Under the pieces are notes generated by a model. The model saw nothing but the letters and a program-made list of their open reading frames with translations. It did not search any database and had not been told where the DNA came from. From assembly GCA_964244295.1 (NCBI GenBank), contig CAXTIG010000032.1, positions 19,068 to 83,067 of the forward strand: a stretch of 64,000 nucleotides of DNA. Reading direction: 5' to 3'. Position 1 is the stretch's first letter; each line of letters begins with the position of its first letter. Positions 6,593 to 14,651 of this stretch are shown piece by piece. This stretch comes from JAJAZB01 sp964244295. GTDB taxonomy: Bacteria > Bacteroidota > Bacteroidia > Cytophagales > Spirosomataceae. Position numbers and translations under genes: made by a program.

Positions 6593-9043
6593 CGCCAAAT
6601 AACTCCCAATCGAAACGATGTCGGCGAACACGCCGGAGGCGGTTACTTCGGCCCCGGCCCCCGGCCCTTTCACCACCAGCGGGCGCTCGTGGTACCGTTT
6701 GGTCGTAAACGAAATGACGTTGTCGGCGCCTTCCATCGTAAAAAACGGGTGCGTCGGGCCGACGCTTTTCAGGCCGATGCTCACCTTGCTATTTTCCAAC
6801 GTGGCGACCATGCGGAGTTTTTCGCCGCGCTCGTCGGCGGCGTTGACCCAGTCTTCAAAAACCGAGTTGCATTTCACCAGTTCGTCGAAAAACGCGTCCA
6901 CCGTCGGGGCGTCGTCGCAGCTTTTGGGCAACAGCGGCGTGATGTGAACGTCTTCGGGTTCGAGCACGAGGCCGATTTCGCGGGCCAGAATCAGGATTTT
7001 CCGGGCCACGTCCTGCCCGCTGAGGTCTTCGCGGGGGTCGGGTTCGGTGTAGCCTTTGGCTTTGGCTTCGCGGACGATGTCGGCAAAACGCAGACCGGGG
7101 CGGAAGGTGTTGAAAATGAACGACAACGTGCCCGACAACACCGCTTCGATTTTCAGAAACCGGTCGCCCGAAGCGATGAGTCCTTGCAGCGTGTTGATGA
7201 CGGGCAGGCCCGCGCCGACGTTGGTTTCGTAGAGAAACTTCACGCCTTTTTGCAGGGCCAGCCGGTGTCGCCGGGCGTAGTCTTCGTAGCGCCCCGAATT
7301 GGCGACTTTGTTGGGCGTTACGACCGACACGCTGGCGTTGAACAGCGGTTCGTAAAAGTTGACAATATCCTTGTTGGCCGTGCAATCCACGAAAATGGAG
7401 TTGGGCAGGTTGAAGGCTTTGAGCCGGTCGACAAACTCCGTCAGGTTGGCGGGCTGGCCGTCGGTTTCGAGGCGGGTTTTCCAATTGCCCTTGTGAATGC
7501 CGCCTTCGTCGAGCAGCATTTTCCGGGAATTGGTCACGCCCACGAGCCGGATGCGGAGCGCCCGGTAGGTGCGGAGGTATTTTTCCTGGTGTTCTAACTG
7601 GTCGAGCAAGGCGCTGCCAATCAGGCCGGTACCGACGAGGAACACGTTGAGCGTCTGGAGTTGGTCGGCGAAAAAGCTTTCGTGAATGACGTTGAGCGCC
7701 TTCGACAAGTCCTTTTTTTCGATGACCACCGAGATGTTCAACTCCGAACTGCCCTGGGCGGTGGCCACGATGTTGATGCCGTTTTTGCCCAGCACCGAAA
7801 ACAGCCGCCCCGACACGCCCGTGTGCTTGCGCATCCGCTCGCCCACCACGGCAATCACGGAAAGGTCGTGCTGAATTTCCACGCCTTCGATGTGGCCCTG
7901 CTGGATGTCGGCGGCGAATTCGGTTTGTAGAATTTGCCGGACTTCGTCGGAAAAACGCGGTTCGATGGCAAAGCAAATCGTGTGTTCGGAGGAAGCCTGC
8001 GAAATGAGCACGACCGAAATCTGGTGCCGGGCCAGGGCCGCGAACAGCCGCGCCGACACGCCCGCCACACCAATCATGCCCGCGCCCTGGAGGTTGACCA
8101 GCGCGAGGTTGTCGATGGACGAAATGCCGGTAATCGTGTAGCTCGCCTCGCCCGCGTTGCGGCTCACGACGGTGCCCTCGAAAGCGGGGTTGAACGTGTT
8201 GAGCACCCGAATCGGGATGTTGCGGGCGAAGGCCGGTTGCAGGCTCGGCGGGTAAATCACCTTCGCGCCGAAGTGCGTCAGTTCCATTGCCTCGGCGTAC
8301 GAAATCGTCGGCATCGTGAAGGCGTTGCGCACCTTGCGCGGGTCGGCGGTCATCATGCCGTCCACGTCGGTCCAGATTTCGATTTCCGCCGCGTTGAGCG
8401 CCGCGCCCACGATGCTGGCCGTGTAGTCGGAGCCGCCGCGCCCCAGCGTGGTCGTTTCGCCGCGCTCGGTGGAGGCGATGAAGCCGGTGATGAGTTGGAG
8501 CGCAGCACTTTTGTCGAAATGCTCGCGAATCAGCCGGTTGGTCGATTCGTAGCTGACCGTCGCGACGCCGTGGTGCCCGTTGGTTTTGATGACGGTCCGG
8601 GCGTCGAGGTAGGCGCAGTCCACGCCCTGGGCGCGGAGGATTTCGTAAATCAGCCGCGTGGAAAGCCGCTCGCCAAAGCTGACGATGAGGTCGGAGGTGC
8701 GGGTGGAAAATTCACGAATCAGCGAAATTCCCCGCAGCACGTCTTCAAGTTCGTTGAAGAGGCCGAACACGCCCGCCGTCACCGCGCCCCGCGTGCGGGG
8801 TTCGATAAACGCGTCCACGATGCTGAAATGGCGCTTTTTGGCTTTCTCGAAAATCTCGTGGTAGGCTTCGCCCGCCGCCGCGTGCTGGCCCATGTCGAGA
8901 AGTTGGTTGGTAAATCCGCCCATCGCCGAAAACACGCAGGCAATGGATTCCTGCCGGTCGAGGCGTTCGCGAATGATGCCCAGCACGGCCCGGATGCTCT
9001 CCACCGAGCCAACCGAGGTGCCGCCGAATTTCAAAATGTGCAT
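6590..9043 (-). CDS. thrA: Bifunctional aspartokinase / homoserine dehydrogenase
   Basis: Encodes 817 residues, the usual length of the fused enzyme, and catalyses the first and third steps from aspartate toward threonine and methionine. The kinase part opens with KFGGTSVG (5-12) and carries GRGGSDYTA (201-209). Tandem ACT regulatory domains span about 312-455. The dehydrogenase begins with the NAD(P) loop VGTGLIG (470-476) and continues to the catalytic region around GYTEPDPREDLSGQDVARK. The ACT domains suggest threonine feedback control, as known for the family. It starts 22 bp downstream of a PIN toxin gene, so it shares an operon with a toxin-antitoxin pair on each side. Confidence 0.97.
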   Translation of the reverse strand: MHILKFGGTSVGSVESIRAVLGIIRERLDRQESIACVFSAMGGFTNQLLDMGQHAAAGEAYHEIFEKAKKRHFSIVDAFIEPRTRGAVTAGVFGLFNELEDVLRGISLIREFSTRTSDLIVSFGERLSTRLIYEILRAQGVDCAYLDARTVIKTNGHHGVATVSYESTNRLIREHFDKSAALQLITGFIASTERGETTTLGRGGSDYTASIVGAALNAAEIEIWTDVDGMMTADPRKVRNAFTMPTISYAEAMELTHFGAKVIYPPSLQPAFARNIPIRVLNTFNPAFEGTVVSRNAGEASYTITGISSIDNLALVNLQGAGMIGVAGVSARLFAALARHQISVVLISQASSEHTICFAIEPRFSDEVRQILQTEFAADIQQGHIEGVEIQHDLSVIAVVGERMRKHTGVSGRLFSVLGKNGINIVATAQGSSELNISVVIEKKDLSKALNVIHESFFADQLQTLNVFLVGTGLIGSALLDQLEHQEKYLRTYRALRIRLVGVTNSRKMLLDEGGIHKGNWKTRLETDGQPANLTEFVDRLKAFNLPNSIFVDCTANKDIVNFYEPLFNASVSVVTPNKVANSGRYEDYARRHRLALQKGVKFLYETNVGAGLPVINTLQGLIASGDRFLKIEAVLSGTLSFIFNTFRPGLRFADIVREAKAKGYTEPDPREDLSGQDVARKILILAREIGLVLEPEDVHITPLLPKSCDDAPTVDAFFDELVKCNSVFEDWVNAADERGEKLRMVATLENSKVSIGLKSVGPTHPFFTMEGADNVISFTTKRYHERPLVVKGPGAGAEVTASGVFADIVSIGSYLA

Positions 9044-9065
9044 GAAAGGGGGAAGGATTCTTGGG

Positions 9066-9482
9066 TCAGGGCGTCACTAGCGTGATTTCCTGGAGATTTT
9101 TAAAATCGTCGGTGTTGAAGGTGGCGATGGTCGAAACGCCGTTGGCGAGGCCGATGGCGGCGATTTCGGCGTCGTGGACGCGCAACCCCCGGATTTGGTA
9201 AACAGACACGAGCCGCTCGAATTCAATCAGCGAAGCGAAGTTGGGATACAGGACGTGAAGTTGCTCTTCAAACGTCTCCATCATGTCCAACGCCTGGTTG
9301 ACCGTCGCCAACGGCTTTTCGCCTTTGGTGATGGCGACGACGAATTCCACCAGGTTTTTCGAGGTAACGAATAATTCCAGCGTCAAGTCGTTGAGGACCA
9401 ACTGACTCCGTTCGTAAAATTCGGAATCATCCTGCACGGCGTACATCAGGACGTTGGTATCCAGCAGTACGTTACGCTTCAT
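9066..9482 (-). CDS. PIN-domain toxin (VapC-like)
   Basis: Encodes 138 residues. The N-terminal LLDTNVLMYAVQDD carries the first PIN Asp (Asp8), LRVHDAEIAAIGLANG carries the third/fourth acidic positions, and the C-terminal TIATFNTDDF matches the last PIN strand. It is predicted to be an RNase toxin. It overlaps the antitoxin gene by 11 bp and ends 22 bp before thrA. The sequence is not closely similar to the PIN gene at 5642, so the two pairs are probably independent acquisitions rather than a duplication. Confidence 0.82.
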   Translation of the reverse strand: MKRNVLLDTNVLMYAVQDDSEFYERSQLVLNDLTLELFVTSKNLVEFVVAITKGEKPLATVNQALDMMETFEEQLHVLYPNFASLIEFERLVSVYQIRGLRVHDAEIAAIGLANGVSTIATFNTDDFKNLQEITLVTP

Positions 9483-9672
9483 CGTCTTCGTAGGCGTACC
9501 GGCGGATGTTGACGTGGTCGAGTTTTCCGCCTCCTTTTACCGTCGGAAGTTTGCTCCAATCCCGCTTCTTTTCTGGTTCCCTCAAGGGTTCGTACGAAAT
9601 CTGGTGGGCGCTCAGGAATTGCGTCACCAGCGCCACCTGGCTTTCGTCGAGGGTTATTTTCAACTGCGTCAT
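9472..9672 (-). CDS. Antitoxin partner of the VapC-like toxin
   Basis: Encodes 66 residues. The first helix region (MTQLKITLDESQVALVTQFL) is followed by a polar, extended C-terminus (WSKLPTVKGGGKLDHVNIRR) likely to bind the toxin. It overlaps the PIN gene by 11 bp. The first gene of the thrA block, it may carry the main promoter for that operon in the 237 bp upstream. No recognised DNA-binding motif beyond the short N-terminal helix is visible. Confidence 0.65.
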   Translation of the reverse strand: MTQLKITLDESQVALVTQFLSAHQISYEPLREPEKKRDWSKLPTVKGGGKLDHVNIRRYAYEDDEA

Positions 9673-9792
9673 GGTCGTAACGGACAGAGGTTGAACCGCA
9701 AAGATAGCCGCCCCCTGCCGTTTTCACGCCCCACAAGCCATTTTTTGGGCCGGGCAAACTTACGCCGGGGAAAAAGGGTTAACTTGAAACCG

Positions 9793-9909
9793 CCGATGAA
9801 ACGGATGGCACGGATGCAACGGATGGGCTACCCGCGCCGTGAACCGTCCGCTTCCCGCGAATGGCTGAGAACTACCAACTGAAAACTGTAAACCGAAAAC
9901 TGTAAACTG
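9793..9909. repeat. Intergenic short-word repeats between divergent genes
   Basis: The 237-bp gap between the divergent antitoxin (9672) and VWA (9910) genes holds two word arrays. At 9801-9826 the word acggatg recurs three times at 9-10 bp spacing. At 9875-9909 the words aactgaaaactgta and aaccgaaaactgtaaactg repeat in tandem up to the ATG. No gene is supported in the gap. The arrays resemble the word-built hairpins elsewhere in the window but are not paired here. Confidence 0.55.
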
Positions 9910-11019
9910 ATGCTCGGCTACCGCTTCACCGATTTCGTCCCCGATGAGCAGCAGGACTCGCAAAAAAGCAAGTTCGACCAACTACTCAACATTTTCAACC
10001 AACTCCTCACCATGTCGTCGGGCGACGTGACCCAGGCGATGGCCTGGCTCACCCAACTCGACAAGCAGTACAACCTCACCGACGACAACTACGGCATCGG
10101 CGATTTCTTCGAAGACCTCAAGCGCAAGGGCTACATCACCGAGCAAAACGAGGAGGGCCAGGTGAACCTCACGCCGAAGGGCGAGCAGAGCATCCGCAAG
10201 CAGTCGCTGGACGAGATTTTCGGGAAACTGAAGAAATCCAACACCGGCGGCAACCACCGTACGCCCTTCACCGGCCCCGGCGACGAAGTCAACACCGACC
10301 GCCGCGAGTACCAGTTCGGCGACGAAATCGACCAGATTGCCATGACCGAAAGTTTGCGCAACGCGCAGATTAACAACGGCATCGGCGAGTTCATGATGAC
10401 CGAGAACGACCTCGAAATCATGGACAAGGAGTTCAAGGCCCAGACCTCCACGGTGCTGATGATCGACATCAGCCACTCGATGATTCTGTACGGCGAAGAC
10501 CGCATCACGCCCGCCAAAAAAGTCGCGATGGCGCTCTCGGAACTCATCATGACCAAATACCCGAAAGACACGCTCGACATCATCGTGTTCGGCAACGACG
10601 CCTGGCAGATTCAGGTGAAAGATTTGCCCTACCTCGAAGTCGGGCCGTACCACACCAACACCGTGGCGGGCATCGAACTGGCGATGGACTTGCTGCGCCG
10701 CCGCAAGAACAAAAACAAGCAGATTTTCATGATCACCGACGGCAAGCCGACGTGTTTGAAAGAGGGCCTGCGGTACTACAAAAACTCCTTCGGGCTGGAC
10801 AAGAAAATCCTGAACAAAACCCTGAACCTGTCGGCGCAATGCCGCCGCCTGAAAATCCCCATCACCACCTTCATGATTGCCCGCGACCAGTGGCTACGCG
10901 AATTCGTGCAGGAATTTACGAAGGTGAACAACGGCCGGGCGTACTACTCCTCCCTAGCCGGATTGGGCGAGTTTATTTTTGAAGATTTCGAGCGGAATCG
11001 GAAGAAGAACGTGCGCTGA
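9910..11019 (+). CDS. VWA-domain protein
   Basis: Encodes 369 residues with no signal peptide. The N-terminal ~175 residues are helical and charged. A von Willebrand A domain follows, with an intact MIDAS motif DISHS at 186-190 and a later ITDGKPT loop. In other Bacteroidota such proteins usually pair with a MoxR-type AAA+ ATPase (magnesium chelatase-like) for metal insertion or complex remodelling; no such ATPase is found in this window. It is transcribed alone, with divergent antitoxin upstream and the convergent tmRNA downstream. Its exact role is unknown. Confidence 0.85.
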   Translation: MLGYRFTDFVPDEQQDSQKSKFDQLLNIFNQLLTMSSGDVTQAMAWLTQLDKQYNLTDDNYGIGDFFEDLKRKGYITEQNEEGQVNLTPKGEQSIRKQSLDEIFGKLKKSNTGGNHRTPFTGPGDEVNTDRREYQFGDEIDQIAMTESLRNAQINNGIGEFMMTENDLEIMDKEFKAQTSTVLMIDISHSMILYGEDRITPAKKVAMALSELIMTKYPKDTLDIIVFGNDAWQIQVKDLPYLEVGPYHTNTVAGIELAMDLLRRRKNKNKQIFMITDGKPTCLKEGLRYYKNSFGLDKKILNKTLNLSAQCRRLKIPITTFMIARDQWLREFVQEFTKVNNGRAYYSSLAGLGEFIFEDFERNRKKNVR

Positions 11020-11205
11020 CGTAGTTCCCAGCCGAAAAAGACCCGTGTGTTGAGTGGCTGGAAACGGCCCTGGTAGAGGTCTGGAATCAGTTCTTTTTCA
11101 AAACAAACGTCCAATCGTCTTTCCATTAGTTCGAGTATTGGAAAGATCCGATGGTCTCCATTGGCCTATAAAATTGATAGCCAAACGGATAACCGCCAAA
11201 AATAA

Positions 11206-11236
11206 AACCCACTGACCTTTTGAAAGTCAGTGGGTT
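11206..11236 (-). terminator. Rho-independent terminator of tmRNA
   Basis: The 11-bp arms aacccactgac (11206-11216) and gtcagtgggtt (11226-11236) flank a short loop. On the minus strand the hairpin is followed by a T-rich run, 15 bp past the tmRNA 3' end. Confidence 0.75.
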
Positions 11237-11250
11237 AACTGCGAGATTAG

Positions 11251-11622
11251 TGGAGACGGCGGGAGTCGAACCCGCGTCCAGAACAGGGAGCAGCGGCGTC
11301 TTCTACAGGCTTAGTTGCGCCTTTGATTGTTGGGAAACCCCCAGGTGGGCAACGAACCACAACGGTTTCCGTAGGAACTGGTACAATCCTGGCTCAGCCC
11401 CATCGGCCAGGTTGGCACTGCCTTTCGACGCTCCGTGACCCGGCCCGGCAGTGCGGCGGTCCGGCGGAACGATGACCAAAACTTAATCCTCCGGATTAAG
11501 CAGCCATAGCGTAGCTATAATTGCCAGCTAGATTGTAGAAGAATTTTTAGCGGGAGGTTCTTCCAACTCCCGACCTGCTTACACGCGCACCCTCAGCCCG
11601 CTGTCAATAGCCAGTCGTCCCC
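11251..11622 (-). ncRNA. ssrA: Transfer-messenger RNA (tmRNA)
   Basis: The 5' end GGGGACGACTGG (11622 downward) pairs over seven positions with the 3' end CGTCTCC (11258-11252), followed by the discriminator A at 11251; CCA is not encoded. The T-arm GGGTTCGACTCCC is present. The resume codon and tag at 11528-11496 read AGNYSYAMAA followed by TAA, ending in the hydrophobic YAMAA degron. It rescues stalled ribosomes with SmpB and tags incomplete proteins for proteolysis. Length (~372 nt) is typical for the one-piece form. Confidence 0.95.
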
Positions 11623-11628
11623 AGAGAT

Positions 11629-11717
11629 GATTTACGATGTACGAATTACGATTTACGACTTTTGGTTCGGTTATGTCAACGAAAAAATCGTAAATCGTAA
11701 TTCGTACATCGTAAATC
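11629..11717. repeat. Perfect 30-bp-arm word-type inverted repeat
   Basis: The arms at 11629-11658 and 11688-11717 are exactly complementary over 30 bp. Each arm is a chain of the related words gatttacga, tgtacga, attacga and tttacga. The element lies between the 5' end of tmRNA and the 3' end of the GroES-like gene. Its right arm abuts that gene's stop codon (11718-11720), so it forms the gene's transcript end and may act as a terminator. Confidence 0.85.
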
Positions 11718-12110
11718 TCAGAGGCCCAGTTCGCTCAGTTCGTCGTCGCGGATGATCATCAGCAGGGCCGATTGCGAGAGGATGGTGAATTTTTCACCGT
11801 CGATTTCCACCTCGAAGCCGTTGCGCTTCAGGTACAGCACCTGATCGCCCTCGCGCACTTGCAGGGGCACGTACTTCACGGCTTCCTTTTTTTCTTTCCA
11901 GGGTTCGTCTTCGTCGGTCAGGGCCGGAATCGGAAAACCGGGGCCGACTTTCACCACCTGCCCGGCGTGAATGTCTTCTTTTTCCTCGACGGTGGGCGGG
12001 AGGTACAGGCCCGAACGAGTTTGCTGGCTGTCCTCGGCGGGCCGCACCAGCACCTTGTCGCCGAGCATGATGACTTTCCGCAGGGTATTGCTGCCTTCGA
12101 TGGTGTTCAT
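11718..12110 (-). CDS. GroES-like co-chaperone
   Basis: Encodes 130 residues from the ATG at 12110; an in-frame ATG 18 bp upstream is possible but gives a hydrophobic leader that does not fit the family. It shows the cpn10 pattern: VIMLGDKVLVRPAED, a mobile-loop-like segment TRSGLYLPP, then AGQVVKVGPG and QVLYLKRNGFEVEIDGE. It is longer than standard GroES (~95 residues) because of an insert after VGPG (ALTDEDEPWKEKKEAV). No groEL is adjacent, so this is probably the secondary, stand-alone co-chaperone seen in many Bacteroidota. Confidence 0.8.
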   Translation of the reverse strand: MNTIEGSNTLRKVIMLGDKVLVRPAEDSQQTRSGLYLPPTVEEKEDIHAGQVVKVGPGFPIPALTDEDEPWKEKKEAVKYVPLQVREGDQVLYLKRNGFEVEIDGEKFTILSQSALLMIIRDDELSELGL

Positions 12111-12129
12111 AATAAAATTTAAAAACAAC

Positions 12130-12254
12130 TGTCATCCTGAGCGTAGCGAAAGGATCTTGTTGGACTTTCGAACAGTTGGCTGTGAGCTAGTGGTAGGCTA
12201 CCGACAAATTGCCCAGAGGGCCAGCAAGGTCCTTTCGCTGCGATCAGGATGACA
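12130..12254. repeat. REP-like imperfect hairpin (GTCATCCTGA family)
   Basis: The left arm at 12130-12158 (tgtcatcctgagcgtagcga and on) pairs with the right arm at 12226-12254 over 29 positions with three mismatches, around a 67-bp loop. The tip sequence TGTCATCCTGA recurs in the hairpin at 48227. It lies between two co-directional minus-strand genes. Confidence 0.75.
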
Positions 12255-12285
12255 AGCGTTTTTTTTAAAACCCCATTCCCCCACC

Positions 12286-12816
12286 TCACTCCGCCAACTT
12301 GTCAGGCAGTTTTCCCCGCAGACCGATTTCCAGGACTTCCACGTCAAAAATCCGCTTTCCGTCTATTTTCAGGCGCAGGGCCGTTTGCATTTTGTGAAAC
12401 CCTTCCTTGCCCGCCGCGCCGGGGTTGAGGTAGAGCAGGTTGCCCCGGCTGGGGTCGCGCTGGACGCGCAGCAGGTGTGAATGCCCGCAGACGAAGATGT
12501 CGGGCACCCCGGATTCGGCGAACAGCTCCCGCGCGTCGGGCTGGTAGCGGCCGGGTACGCCGCCGATGTGGGCCATGCCGATGGTGAGGGCTTCGCAGGC
12601 GAAAACGTTGATTTTCGGAAACATCCGGCGCAGTTCGGCCCCGTCGATGTTGCCGTACACCCCGTGCAGCGGTTTGCCGGTGGCCTCCAGCGTGTCGGCT
12701 ACGGCCACGGTGCCGAAGTCGCCACCGTGCCAGAGTTGGTCGGCCCAGTCGAGGTGAGCGGCCAGGCGCGGGTCGAGAAAGCCGTGGGTGTCGGAAAGGA
12801 GCAGGATGCGGGTCAA
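12286..12816 (-). CDS. YfcE/MJ0936-type metallophosphoesterase
   Basis: Encodes 176 residues, the normal size for this phosphodiesterase family. The metal ligands are all visible: Asp9 and His11 in SDTHG, GGD at 31-33, Asn56 in GNID, His83 in MAHIGG and GHSH at 111-114. It should hydrolyse phosphodiesters in vitro with Mn2+; the physiological substrate is usually unknown. It starts divergently from the gene at 12943, with a short word repeat in between. Confidence 0.9.
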   Translation of the reverse strand: MTRILLLSDTHGFLDPRLAAHLDWADQLWHGGDFGTVAVADTLEATGKPLHGVYGNIDGAELRRMFPKINVFACEALTIGMAHIGGVPGRYQPDARELFAESGVPDIFVCGHSHLLRVQRDPSRGNLLYLNPGAAGKEGFHKMQTALRLKIDGKRIFDVEVLEIGLRGKLPDKLAE

Positions 12817-12822
12817 ATCATT

Positions 12823-12850
12823 TACGAGTTACGAGTTACGAGTTGCGAAT
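12823..12850. repeat. Tandem word array (acgagtt)
   Basis: The word tacgagt repeats three times, followed by the variant tgcgaat, just upstream of the phosphodiesterase start. It is of the same kind as the words in the hairpins at 474, 894 and 11629 but has no paired arm. Confidence 0.6.
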
Positions 12851-12942
12851 TAAAGACTTGCGCCGTGCGCTGGGTCGGCCTCCATCTCCTTTCTGAAACA
12901 AAGCCGGGCGTCGGGCGTTTTACTGCCAACTGCTCTGTTGCC

Positions 12943-13584
12943 GTGTTGATTACCCCATTTGAAACCGAATTGTACGCAAAGTTGGGCGATTTTTTCACCC
13001 AGCGGGGCTTCGTCTTGTTGTCCGTAAAAAAGCAGTTCCGCAAAATCACCGACACGGGTTTTCAAAACGTCATTCTGTCGGTGTCGCAGTACGAGGAGGA
13101 GACCTGGCTGGAAGTCAACTTCGGCTTGCGCCACGAGCACATCGAGCAAACGGCCCAGCAATTCCTGAGCAATCACGAAGAGTTTCGCGCCGATGCCAAT
13201 ACGCTAGTGGTGAGCATCGGCAAATTCAACGATGCCCGGTATTTCCGATACAAAATTGGCCACGAAGCCGACCTCGATGACATTTGCGAACTCATCAAAG
13301 AATTTCTACTCACCCGGGGCTTCCCCTTTCTGAGCCAGTACGCCACCCTGCCCGACCTCGACCGGCTCCTCAACGCCCACCCCACCCAGCCCTGCAAGTA
13401 CCTCTACAACCAGATTCACCGGGGGTTTAAGGGCCTGATTGCCGCCCGCCTCACGGGTAGCGACGACTTCCTCCGCCTGGCCGACGTGTACCGCAACCAA
13501 CTCGTGCGCCTGGGGGCCTCGTTTCCCGAACTCCACCAGTACGAGCGCCTGCTGAGTTTTTTGCTGTACCATTCGGTCAATTGA
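12943..13584 (+). CDS. Unknown protein
   Basis: Encodes about 213 residues. No ATG fits; a GTG at 12943 or TTG at 12946 begins the block that looks like protein (ITPFETELYAKLGDFFTQRG), while the frame further upstream overlaps the divergent gene and the word repeat. The N-terminal ~110 residues alternate strands and helices (KKQFRKITDTGFQNVILSVS), loosely like the DUF4304 type; the C-terminal half is helical (DFLRLADVYRNQLVRLGASF). No signal peptide or membrane segment. I do not recognise the family; a role in immunity or housekeeping cannot be judged. Confidence 0.65.
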   Translation: MLITPFETELYAKLGDFFTQRGFVLLSVKKQFRKITDTGFQNVILSVSQYEEETWLEVNFGLRHEHIEQTAQQFLSNHEEFRADANTLVVSIGKFNDARYFRYKIGHEADLDDICELIKEFLLTRGFPFLSQYATLPDLDRLLNAHPTQPCKYLYNQIHRGFKGLIAARLTGSDDFLRLADVYRNQLVRLGASFPELHQYERLLSFLLYHSVN

Positions 13585-13664
13585 GCGAAAATACCCGCAA
13601 CGGCCAGACAGATTCAGCAAGGTTTCGGGCAGAAAAATACCAAAATCAATTTCTCCGGCGCACG

Positions 13665-13672
13665 TACCTTTG
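13665..13672 (+). promoter_or_regulatory. Putative -7 promoter element
   Basis: TACCTTTG exactly matches the Bacteroidota TAnnTTTG box and lies 20 bp before the start of the isomerase gene. The -33 region is not clear. Confidence 0.45.
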
Positions 13673-13692
13673 AGTGATCTTACCTCTACCTG

Positions 13693-14556
13693 ATGCTTCA
13701 ATCCTATCTTTCCCGCCGCGACTGGCTCCGTGCCAGTGCCCTACTCAGCGCGGCCACCTTAGCCGAGCCACTACTGGCCCGCGCCAAACCCCGCTTTCGG
13801 ATCGGAGCCTGCGACTGGTCGCTGCAAAAAGCCGCTAACCCGGTGGCCTTCGACGTGGCCAAACAGATTGGTCTCGAAGGCGTGCAGGTGAGCTACAACT
13901 CCGCCGCCGATGAGGCTTTTTTGGCCAAGCCAGAAAACCTCGACGCCATCCGGGCCGCTTCCAAACGGACGGGCGTACAAATCGCCAGCCTCGCCATCGG
14001 GCGGCTCAACGAAATTCCCTACAAATCCGAAGCGCGTACCGAAGAATGGGTCAGTAATGCCGTGGACGCGGCGAAAGCCCTGGGTGCCCGTGATATTTTG
14101 CTCGCGTTTTTTTCCAAAAATGACTTACGAAACGACGAGGCCGGGAAGAAAGCCGTTATCGAACGCTTGAAAGGCGTCGCCCCGAAGGCCGAAAAAGCGG
14201 GCATCAACCTGGCCATCGAGTCGTACCTCTCGGCCCAGGAACACCTCGACATCATCCAGGCCGTCGGCTCGAAGGCCGTGACGGTGTACTACGATTTCCG
14301 CAACGCCACCGACGCGGGCTACGACATTTTCAGGGAAATCCCGCTGCTCGGTACGCGGTACATCACCGAGATTCACATGAAAGAAAACGGCCAACTGCTC
14401 GGGCAAGGCACCCTCGACTGGCCCCGCATCGCCCGCGCCGTCCACGACATCGGCTACACCGGCTGGATGCAAATCGAATGGGCCTTGCCCAAAGGCGCCG
14501 ACCTCGTGCCCGGCTACCAGCAAAATCTGAAGTTTTTGCGGGCGTTGTTTGCCTAA
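13693..14556 (+). CDS. Secreted sugar phosphate isomerase/epimerase-like TIM barrel
   Basis: Encodes 287 residues. The N-terminus has a twin-arginine-type signal (SRRDWLRASALLSAA, cleavage after LLARA), so the protein is probably exported folded through Tat. The rest follows the xylose-isomerase-like TIM barrel (FRIGACDWSLQ, IGLEGVQVSY, NLAIESYLSAQ with the Glu ligand, DFRNATDAGYD, ITEIHMKEN, GWMQIEWALP). In Bacteroidota and Planctomycetes such exported barrels act on 3-keto or other unusual sugars; the substrate here is unknown. It is followed 95 bp later by a large heme/propeller protein on the same strand, a pairing that suggests a periplasmic carbohydrate oxidation route. Confidence 0.85.
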   Translation: MLQSYLSRRDWLRASALLSAATLAEPLLARAKPRFRIGACDWSLQKAANPVAFDVAKQIGLEGVQVSYNSAADEAFLAKPENLDAIRAASKRTGVQIASLAIGRLNEIPYKSEARTEEWVSNAVDAAKALGARDILLAFFSKNDLRNDEAGKKAVIERLKGVAPKAEKAGINLAIESYLSAQEHLDIIQAVGSKAVTVYYDFRNATDAGYDIFREIPLLGTRYITEIHMKENGQLLGQGTLDWPRIARAVHDIGYTGWMQIEWALPKGADLVPGYQQNLKFLRALFA

Positions 14557-14651
14557 AAAAGTGAAGCGGTTTAGGATTGTAAAAGCCGCTAAAAACGCTC
14601 AGGGTGACCCCCGCAATGACACCAGGTTGGAAACTAAAACGCCACGACCCC

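Noticed and set aside
10944..11126. Minus-strand 60-codon frame running into the VWA gene
   Set aside because: The first 35 residues look protein-like but the rest is antisense to the VWA gene; no family recognised, too little support.
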